Below the pieces are notes generated by a model, which worked only from the letters and a program-made list of their open reading frames with translations, made no database searches and was not told the origin of the DNA. Of a stretch of DNA of 64,000 nt, positions 58,142-64,000 are shown piece by piece (positions within the stretch are counted from its first letter, which is position 1; every line of letters starts with the position of its first letter). Origin of the DNA: Pararobbsia silviterrae. Lineage in GTDB: Bacteria; Pseudomonadota; Gammaproteobacteria; Burkholderiales; Burkholderiaceae. The stretch lies in assembly GCF_003628125.1 (NCBI RefSeq), contig NZ_RBZU01000006.1, positions 186,001 through 250,000 of the forward strand, in the 5' to 3' direction. The position numbers and the translations under genes were made by a program.

Positions 58142-59140
58142 CTATGCGGCCTTCGTGCCGCCGAACGTGGTTTGCTTGACGAATTTCGACGTCAGATGAT
58201 CGCCCGACGAAATCGGTGCGTATTTCGGACGTTCGCCGGGCGCGAGACAACTCGGCAGGCATTCGACCATCGCGTCGTAGTTCGGCTGATGGAAGAAGAC
58301 GAGCGATTGCCGGCGGTTCGTGCTGGCCTTGTCGGCGGGCGGGTTGATCACGCGATGGACCGTCGAGATCCATTGATCGTTGGTCCATTGCATCATGAGG
58401 TCGCCGATGTTGACGACGAGCGCGCCGTCGATCATCGGTACGTCGACCCATTGCCGGGCTTTGTTGAGGACCTGCAGGCCCGAATCGTCGGGACGCACGA
58501 TCGTGAGGCTGCCGTAGTCGCTATGCGCGCCCGCGCGAAGCTGATTGGGCTGCGGGGCTTCGAGCTGCGGCGGATAGCTGAGCACGCGAAACATGCTGAT
58601 GTGCTTGTCGATGCGCGCATCGAAGAAGTGCTCGGGCAGATCGAGCGCGAGCGCGAAGATGCGCATGAGCGAGCGCGAGAGGTCGCTCATCACGTCGAAA
58701 TACGTGTCCCATGATTCGCGAAAGCCGGCGATCGGCGGATACGTGTTGGCGACGAAATGCGGGCCTGCGGCCGGGCCGTGGTGGTAGGTGTCGTCGGGTA
58801 CGTTCGAGGGGCCGATCGAAAACGATTCCTTGAGATCGCCGGGCGCGGCTTCTTCGAGGCTGTACGACAGGCCTTCTTCGGAGACGGCGCTGTAGCCGCG
58901 CACCGCATCAATGCGCGGCCGATCGACCTTGCGTTTGTCGGCGAGCGGCAGCGCGAAGAAGTCGCGCGAGGTGGACGAGACGCGGTCGATGAGTTCGGTG
59001 GGCACGCCGTGATTCGTGATGACGAGAAAGCCGATGCTCCGGCACGCTTCGTCGACTTGTTTGGCGACTTTCGCGCGCCCCTCGGCGGTGCCTTCGAAAT
59101 AGGGCGCGAGGTCGATGATCGGGACTTGCAGCAACGTCAT
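58142..59140 (-). CDS. 2-oxoglutarate/Fe(II) oxygenase (isopenicillin-N-synthase-like)
   Basis: A 332-residue oxygenase. The N-terminal DIOX_N part (VPIIDLAPYFEGTAEGRAKVAKQVDEACRSIGFLVITNHGVP) and the jelly-roll core are intact. Iron ligands are His206 and Asp208 (AHSDYGSLT) and His262 (STVHRVINPP); the 2-oxoglutarate site is Arg277-x-Ser279 (RRQS). It is the first gene of the VOC/BMP/ABC operon, so it likely oxidises the imported compound. Fungal thymine 7-hydroxylase and several base-modifying enzymes share this fold, which fits the nucleobase-type transporter and the RutR-like operator upstream. Substrate remains inference. Confidence 0.88.
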   Translation of the reverse strand: MTLLQVPIIDLAPYFEGTAEGRAKVAKQVDEACRSIGFLVITNHGVPTELIDRVSSTSRDFFALPLADKRKVDRPRIDAVRGYSAVSEEGLSYSLEEAAPGDLKESFSIGPSNVPDDTYHHGPAAGPHFVANTYPPIAGFRESWDTYFDVMSDLSRSLMRIFALALDLPEHFFDARIDKHISMFRVLSYPPQLEAPQPNQLRAGAHSDYGSLTIVRPDDSGLQVLNKARQWVDVPMIDGALVVNIGDLMMQWTNDQWISTVHRVINPPADKASTNRRQSLVFFHQPNYDAMVECLPSCLAPGERPKYAPISSGDHLTSKFVKQTTFGGTKAA

Positions 59141-59592
59141 GTATGGCTCCTGAGTCAGACTTGAGGGGACGTCATGCCGGGCGCGATTGCGCGGGCGGGG
59201 ACAGCCCTGTGCGTTCATACAGCGCAAAAAAACGATTGCGTATTGCACGGAGTCCAAGGCAACGTTCGTGCCATGTGCTGACCAAATGGTCAGGTTTTTT
59301 GGGTGACACGCGCGTATGGCGTGGGCTGGCGGGGCGCGGCGCGGGGTGCGCGCGAGAATGTGTATGCGAAACGCGAGCACTTATTGAGTGCGGTGCGCGT
59401 CGAGCGGATGGGCGGAAGTGGTGCGTGGTGCACCGTCGGTTCGATGGCGCCGAAAACGTGCGTTCGCCGACCGAATCGATGATCGACACGCGCCATGCGC
59501 GTGCCGATGCTGTCTGAACCCGTGCGATCAGCGGCCGAAATACACGGTCATCGTTGCGTTCGTGACGGCCGGGTCGTGCGCGGTGACGCCGA
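59141..59592. other. 452-bp gene-free region upstream of the oxygenase operon
   Basis: No supported gene. It contains the RutR-like palindrome at 59278-59293, a TTTTTT tract directly after it, and an A7 tract near 59226-59232. It should carry the operon promoter. Confidence 0.5.
59278..59293. promoter_or_regulatory. RutR-like operator upstream of the oxygenase/BMP operon
   Basis: CTGACCAAATGGTCAG contains TGACCA-N2-TGGTCA, which matches the inner 14 positions of the known RutR consensus TTGACCANNTGGTCAA. It lies 138 bp upstream of the oxygenase start. RutR is a TetR-family sensor of uracil/thymine. Confidence 0.7.
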
Positions 59593-60807
59593 TCACGTCG
59601 CGCGTAGATGCGGACGCAAGGCGAGCGCGAGCGGGAAGATGGCCAGCGCCGTGATGGCGGTGGCGACCGTGGCGCCCCGCACGCCGATCCAGTCGCCAAG
59701 AAAGCCGTAGGCGATCGGCGAGAGCGCGCTCGATGCAATCACGCCCGTATAAAAGAGCGCAAACGCGCGCTCGGTCCGCTCGACCGGCGTCAGTTCGGGC
59801 ACCGTGCCGTACAGGACCGACGATGTGCCGTTGAGCATGACGCCCAGCAAGGGCAGCACGATCATCGCGGGCGTGAGCGGCAACACGATCACGGCAAGGA
59901 TCAGCACGGCCGTCGCGCCCTCGGTCGCGTAGACGGTGCCGATGACACCCATGCGCGCGCCGAGCCAGCCGCACGCGAACTTGCCCGCCGCGCCGCCGAT
60001 GAACACGAGCGCGAGCGCCGTGCCCATCATCGGCTGCGAGATTCCCTTCGCCTTGAGAAGAAACGGCAGGAAGGTCAATAGCCCCATGCGCACGGCGGTG
60101 TCGAGCACACCGATCAGGAACAGCACCGTGAAACCCGATCGCGAACCGTGGTCGTGTGCGCTTGAAGCGGCCTTCTCGGAAGGCGCGTCGTTCTGAACAG
60201 GCGGGAGAAAAAGTGCAATCACCGCGGCCACGACGACGCCGAGCGCCGACATGAACCACAGTGCATGCCGCCACGGCATGACCGTGATCAGCAGCGAGAT
60301 CGCGGCCGGCAGCGCGGATTTTCCGAGATCTCCGGAAAAGTTGTAGATGCTCAGCGGCCCCCGCGCATTGCGTCCATACGCGCGCGACACGGCGCCCGAA
60401 GCGAGCGGGTGTTGCGTACTCGAACCGCTTCCCGAGATCGCGAGCGAGATGCACAAGCCGAGCAAGGAACCCGACAGGCCCGCGAGCGCATAGCCGAGTG
60501 CGGCCAGCAGCGTGCCGAGCGCGAGCGAGGCGCGCGTGCCCCAGACATGCGCGAAGCGTCCCGCCGGCATCTGCAATGTCGCCATCGTGCCGCCGTACAG
60601 GCTGCGCAAAATCGCCAGCGCGCCGTAGTGGAGTCCGAATTCCGCCTGCCAGACCGGCAGCAGCGCGTAGATCATGTCAGTGTAGCCGTCGTGCAGCGCA
60701 TGTGCCGTACACGAGAGCCAGAGGATGCGCGTGCGCGATGCGGCGTTCGATGGGCCGTGTTCGTCGGCGATGCGCTCGGGGGCGGCGGAAGCGGATAAAG
60801 GTCGCAT
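59593..60807 (-). CDS. MFS exporter (fosmidomycin-resistance Fsr type)
   Basis: A 404-residue 12-helix transporter. SCTAHALHDGYTDMIYALLPVWQAEFGLHYGALAILRSLYGGTMATLQMPAG is the Fsr-family N-terminus (HALHDGYTD), followed by GSGSSTQHPLASGAVSRAYG and YNFSGDLGKSALPA. The ATG at 60807 is the first credible start. It is divergent from a LysR regulator with an 11-bp palindrome between them. Likely exports a drug or small metabolite. Confidence 0.88.
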   Translation of the reverse strand: MRPLSASAAPERIADEHGPSNAASRTRILWLSCTAHALHDGYTDMIYALLPVWQAEFGLHYGALAILRSLYGGTMATLQMPAGRFAHVWGTRASLALGTLLAALGYALAGLSGSLLGLCISLAISGSGSSTQHPLASGAVSRAYGRNARGPLSIYNFSGDLGKSALPAAISLLITVMPWRHALWFMSALGVVVAAVIALFLPPVQNDAPSEKAASSAHDHGSRSGFTVLFLIGVLDTAVRMGLLTFLPFLLKAKGISQPMMGTALALVFIGGAAGKFACGWLGARMGVIGTVYATEGATAVLILAVIVLPLTPAMIVLPLLGVMLNGTSSVLYGTVPELTPVERTERAFALFYTGVIASSALSPIAYGFLGDWIGVRGATVATAITALAIFPLALALRPHLRAT

Positions 60808-60895
60808 GATTGAACGGGATCGCAAGCGCGCGGGACCAGGTGAAGACGCATCGCGTCGTCCAGGACGCACGTGTCGCAGGGGGCGAGGCGAAGCG

Positions 60896-60906
60896 CTTAG
60901 TCTAAG
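60896..60906. promoter_or_regulatory. 11-bp palindrome between MFS and LysR genes
   Basis: CTTAG and CTAAG flank T in the 160-bp divergent region; a possible LysR binding half of a larger site. Confidence 0.35.
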
Positions 60907-60967
60907 AGCATCTCGTGCATGCCACAATGGACGTTAAATTGAGTCTGGTGGGAGAAAAAGTCACGCC

Positions 60968-61975
60968 ATGAGCACTGACAAGCGCACGAGTCAGCGTACG
61001 GAAAACGACGCGGAAAACCTGCCTCCGTTGAATGCGTTACGGCACTTTGAGGCGGTCGCCCGGCTCGGGAGTTTCGCGGCGGCGGCGAGCGATCTGCACG
61101 TCACGCACTGGGCGGTCGGCAAACAGATCCGATTGCTTGAACACTGGTTCGGCGTCCCGCTTTTCGAGCGGCGCGCACGCGGCGTCGTGCCGACCGATCA
61201 AGGCGCGGCGCTGCTCAACGACGTCAATGGCGCCTTCGCGCGATTGAGCGGCTCGGTGAACCGGCTGCGCCGAACTCCCGCGTCGCATCGCGTAACGGGC
61301 GTGGTCCGTGTGAATGCGCTGGAGAGTTTCGCGCTGTGTTGGCTTATTCCCCGGCTCGCGGACTTCGTCGCGCGCTATCCGGACATCGACGTCCGGCTTT
61401 CGACGACCTCGCGCAAATTGCGCTACGTCGGCGATGCGTTCGATATCGGCGTGCGCTCGGGTCCCGAAGACGCCGCGGGCCTCAAGTCGATGACGCTGAT
61501 GCCCGACGTGCGTGTACCCGCATGCAGTCCGTCGGTGCTCGCGAGTCAGCCGATCCGCGCGGTCGCCGATTTGCGGTATCACACATTGCTGCATTCGACG
61601 ACCACGCGCACCGCATGGTCCGATTGGCTCAAGCAGGCCGGCGTACCGAGATTGCAGGCCGCGCGTCATCTCGACTTCGATCATGTGTTTCTTCAACTCG
61701 GCGCCGCGGCCGAAGGTCTCGGCGTGGCCTTGGCGTCGCTGCCGCTGATCGAGCGTGAAATCGCAACCGGGCGGCTCGTGTGTCCGCTCTCGGAGTCGGC
61801 GTGGCGCGGACCTGACTACACCTTGGTCGCGAATCGGGAGCGTGCGGACGACGATGCGGTCGTGGCGTTCCGAAAGTGGATCGTCGCGGCGGCCGCGCAG
61901 AGTTCAGCCGAGTCGGCTCGCAGCGTGTCGGCACGGAAAACGCGCAAGCCCGTTTCGCGCGCGACACGAAGCTGA
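60968..61975 (+). CDS. LysR-family regulator (GcvA-like)
   Basis: A 335-residue regulator. The HTH is LPPLNALRHFEAVARLGSFAAAASDLHVTHWAVGKQIRLLEHWFGVPLFERRARGVVPTDQGAALL, the GcvA/AmpR-type pattern. The effector domain includes WLIPRLADFVARYPDIDVRLSTTSRKLRYVGDAFDIGVRSG and AAAEGLGVALASLPLIEREIATGRLV. The last about 30 residues are a Ser/Arg/Lys-rich tail. It is divergent from the Fsr-type exporter and probably controls it. Confidence 0.9.
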   Translation: MSTDKRTSQRTENDAENLPPLNALRHFEAVARLGSFAAAASDLHVTHWAVGKQIRLLEHWFGVPLFERRARGVVPTDQGAALLNDVNGAFARLSGSVNRLRRTPASHRVTGVVRVNALESFALCWLIPRLADFVARYPDIDVRLSTTSRKLRYVGDAFDIGVRSGPEDAAGLKSMTLMPDVRVPACSPSVLASQPIRAVADLRYHTLLHSTTTRTAWSDWLKQAGVPRLQAARHLDFDHVFLQLGAAAEGLGVALASLPLIEREIATGRLVCPLSESAWRGPDYTLVANRERADDDAVVAFRKWIVAAAAQSSAESARSVSARKTRKPVSRATRS

Positions 61976-62045
61976 GAGTGGGAAACGCAGCCGATGATGC
62001 GCCGCGCGATCGATGTCGGACGTCGCTTCGCGTTATCTTGCGATA

Positions 62046-62134
62046 CCTCGCACACGTCACACACCTCGCACACGTCACACACCTCGCACAGGTCATACAG
62101 GTCGTATGGGTCGTACAGGTCACCTCACGTCACC
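62046..62134. repeat. Degenerate 9-bp tandem repeat array
   Basis: Starting at 62046 the 9-mers read CCTCGCACA, CGTCACACA (this pair twice), CCTCGCACA, GGTCATACA, GGTCGTATG, GGTCGTACA, GGTCACCTC and further degenerate copies up to the MFS stop at 62135. The first two units form an exact 18-bp duplication. It lies between the convergent LysR and MFS genes. Confidence 0.75.
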
Positions 62135-63703
62135 TCACGTCGCGGCAGGCGTCGACGACCCATCGCGTCGTTCGCCCGCGTCCGCGCCGATCGGCTCGTC
62201 CTGAACCCGAACCCGGCTCAGGAAGGCGAATACCGCAAGCGCGCAGAGCACGGTGATGACCGTGAGCCCGTCGAGCAGATCGTCGAACGCCTTGTGCGCG
62301 GCGGTTTCGAGCGTCGCGCGCGCGGCATCGGGCAACATCGACGCCGCATGCGCGAGGTCGCCTGTCGCGAGCCGCGCGGCTGCGGCGGCAATCGCGGGCG
62401 CACTCGCGTGCGGCATCGCGGCATGCAAGCTGATCTGTGCGAAGGCCGCCAGGCACGCACTCACGACGGCCAGCGCGATGCCTTCGCCCGCGACACGCGT
62501 CGTGCTGAAAATGCCGGTCGCCATGCCCGCGCGGGTCTTCGGCACGACGCTGATCGAGAGCCCGTCCATGAGGCCCCAGGGCAGTCCCGCGCCGATACCG
62601 ATGATCAGCATCGGCGCGATCGCCGCCGACCCGGCGCCCGAGTGCAAAGCGCGGCCGAGCGCATGCAAACCCGCGGCGGCGATCAAAAGGCCGATGCCCG
62701 AGATCGTGCCCGCCGACATCCAGCGCGTGAGCGCGGCCGCGATGAGCGGGACGACGAGCATCGGCGACGACAGCGCGATCATGAGCATGCCCGCATGCAG
62801 TTCGTCGTATCCGTCGATGCCGATCAAACGAAGCGGCAGCGCGACGAGCAGCACGATATAGCAATAGCAGGTCGCGATCGGCAGGAGCTGAACGCCGACG
62901 AAACGCGGATAGCGAAACAGCGACACGTCGAGCATCGGCCGGGCCGTGCGGGTCTCGATACGCGCAAAGGCGAGCAGAAACGCGACGCAAGCGGCGAACA
63001 GCAGCACCACGGGCCGCGATGTCCAGCCGTGCGACGGCGCGTCGATGAGCGCCCACGTAAAGCACGTCAGCGCGCCGGTGAACGTCGCCGTCCCCGGCCA
63101 ATCGAGTCGACGCGCATGCGGATCGCGCGATTCGCGCATGCGCGGCACGCCGAAGATCAGGGACAGCGCGCCCGCGAGCGCACCGGTCGCGAACACGGCG
63201 CGCCAGCCGAACGCTGCAATCAAGGCGCCCGCGAGCACCGGACCGAAGGCGAGACCGATACCGAACGCGGTCCCCAGCAGGCTGAAGGCGCGCGTTCGCG
63301 CGTCGCCGTCGAATTCCTGAGCGAGCGCGGCCGTGCCGCCCGCGAGCGTTGCGGCAGCGGCGATGCCCTGGATGCCGCGCAAGACGTCGACCGCGGTGAT
63401 CGTCGGCGCGAAGCCTAGCGCAAGCGAACTCAACGCGAAGCCTGTAACGCCCGACGCGAATAGGCGTTTGCGGCCGAAGCGATCGGCCAGCGTACCCATG
63501 GCCATGAGCAAACTTCCGAACGCGAGCATGAACGCGTTCGTGACCCAACTGAGCGCGGCCGGATCGCCGCCGAGATCGCGGCCGATGGCCGGCGTCGCGA
63601 CGGCGCCGCCCGAGAAAGCCAGCGGCATCGCAAGCGCGGCCACGCAAACCGCGGCCAATATCACGCGCTGCCGGGCGGGCGCGGGGGCATGTATGACAGT
63701 CAT
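62135..63703 (-). CDS. DHA2-type (14-helix) MFS exporter
   Basis: A 522-residue transporter of the EmrB/QacA group. AAVCVAALAMPLAFSGGAVATPAIGRDLGGDPAALSWVTNAFMLAFGSLLMAMGTLADRFGRKRLF has motif A (GTLADRFGRKR), followed by GTAFGIGLAFGPVLAGALIAAFGWRAVFATGA (motif C). The C-terminal about 100 residues after the last repeat include a soluble loop (HAAMPHASAPAIAAAAARLATGDLAHAASM) before the final helix. ATGs at 63706 and 63703 are adjacent; GAGGAA spacing favours 63703. It is divergent from a LysR gene cut by the window edge. Confidence 0.9.
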   Translation of the reverse strand: MTVIHAPAPARQRVILAAVCVAALAMPLAFSGGAVATPAIGRDLGGDPAALSWVTNAFMLAFGSLLMAMGTLADRFGRKRLFASGVTGFALSSLALGFAPTITAVDVLRGIQGIAAAATLAGGTAALAQEFDGDARTRAFSLLGTAFGIGLAFGPVLAGALIAAFGWRAVFATGALAGALSLIFGVPRMRESRDPHARRLDWPGTATFTGALTCFTWALIDAPSHGWTSRPVVLLFAACVAFLLAFARIETRTARPMLDVSLFRYPRFVGVQLLPIATCYCYIVLLVALPLRLIGIDGYDELHAGMLMIALSSPMLVVPLIAAALTRWMSAGTISGIGLLIAAAGLHALGRALHSGAGSAAIAPMLIIGIGAGLPWGLMDGLSISVVPKTRAGMATGIFSTTRVAGEGIALAVVSACLAAFAQISLHAAMPHASAPAIAAAAARLATGDLAHAASMLPDAARATLETAAHKAFDDLLDGLTVITVLCALAVFAFLSRVRVQDEPIGADAGERRDGSSTPAAT

Positions 63704-63767
63704 CATCGTTCCTCGTTGAGCGCCGGCAGAGGCGGACGCTGGGTGCATGAGCGAGCGAAGAACGATA

Positions 63768-63827
63768 ATTCGGATCGAATCGCCGAAAAATACCCGGGAA
63801 ATCCGAAGATAACGGATTTATATTCCG
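63768..63827. promoter_or_regulatory. Two dyads between MFS and LysR genes
   Basis: ATTCGGATCGAAT (63768-63780, arms ATTCG/CGAAT) and CGGATTTATATTCCG (63813-63827, outer arms CGGA/TCCG) lie in the AT-richer divergent region. They are candidate LysR sites. Confidence 0.4.
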
Positions 63828-63873
63828 CAATGACGGCAATGCTCAAAGCTCAACAGATCCGGAGCCCCTCGAC

Positions 63874-64000
63874 GTGGACAACTTGAATGGCATCGTTGCA
63901 TTTGTGCGCACGGCGGACACACTGAGTTTCGTTGCGGCCGGACATGCATTGGGCATTTCAGCGTCGGCCGTCGGCAAGACGATCGCGAAACTCGAGAGCA
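63874..64000 (+). CDS. LysR-family regulator, partial (truncated by window end)
   Basis: The visible 42 residues, read from a GTG at 63874, are the start of a LysR winged helix: DNLNGIVAFVRTADTLSFVAAGHALGISASAVGKTIAKLES. GGAG lies 9 nt upstream of the GTG. The pattern is the CrgA-type N-terminus. It is divergent from the DHA2 exporter and probably regulates it. The rest lies outside the window. Confidence 0.82.
   Translation, partial: MDNLNGIVAFVRTADTLSFVAAGHALGISASAVGKTIAKLES

Noticed and set aside
62046-62134. CRISPR-like array
   Set aside because: The repeats are contiguous 9-mers without unique spacers and there are no cas genes.
62130-63839. 569-codon leftward open frame in another phase
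   Set aside because: Arginine-rich shadow in a frame shifted from the DHA2 exporter; no membrane helices or domains.

Overview
The window is GC-rich, tightly packed chromosomal DNA with strong GC3 bias. Its gene content (siderophore receptors with FecI/FecR, many AraC/LysR/LacI regulators, several carbohydrate ABC importers, and a FecR-OmpA-CHASE2 cassette) suggests a soil- or plant-associated Burkholderiaceae (Burkholderia, Paraburkholderia or Robbsia type). This is inferred from composition and gene families, not from a marker gene. There is no rRNA, tRNA or CRISPR array. About 57 genes are supported; most other long open frames are antisense shadows produced by the high GC.

Layout. 0.1-7 kb: a Na+/phosphate symporter, then a three-gene tripartite efflux pump (outer-membrane lipoprotein, HlyD adaptor, DHA2 transporter) divergent from an AraC regulator. 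7-10 kb: a BigR/SqrR-type sulfide-sensing repressor divergent from a FadL-like porin and two YeeE/YedE sulfur transporters. 10-13 kb: an SDR/LysR divergent pair and a MarR/membrane-protein pair. 13-20 kb: a siderophore island with two TonB-dependent receptors flanking FecI and FecR. 20-24 kb: a LysE exporter and a CocE-type hydrolase divergent from a TetR regulator with a repetitive basic tail. 24-27 kb: the FecR/OmpA/CHASE2 cassette. 27-31 kb: AraC, monooxygenase, GNAT and a small unknown.

31-38 kb: a sugar ABC importer with a GH116 glycosidase, divergent from a LacI repressor whose likely operator is visible. 38-44.7 kb: a ribose-type importer followed by an FGGY kinase and a pentulose-phosphate-epimerase-like enzyme. 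44.7-46.5 kb: an IS605-like element with an intact tnpA and a tnpB broken by one amber codon, followed by a possible fossil of a second tnpB end and a HicAB pair. 47-52.8 kb: an orphan glucose-type binding protein behind a LacI-type operator, a DsbA-like protein, a class C beta-lactamase, an SGNH hydrolase and a lipoprotein.

53-59 kb: a YufNOPQ/BMP-type importer in one operon with a VOC protein and a 2-oxoglutarate oxygenase. A near-perfect match to the RutR operator lies upstream. This is the best candidate here for an undescribed pathway, perhaps nucleobase uptake and oxidation. 59-64 kb: two MFS exporters, each beside a LysR regulator (the last gene is cut by the window edge), and a 9-bp tandem-repeat array.
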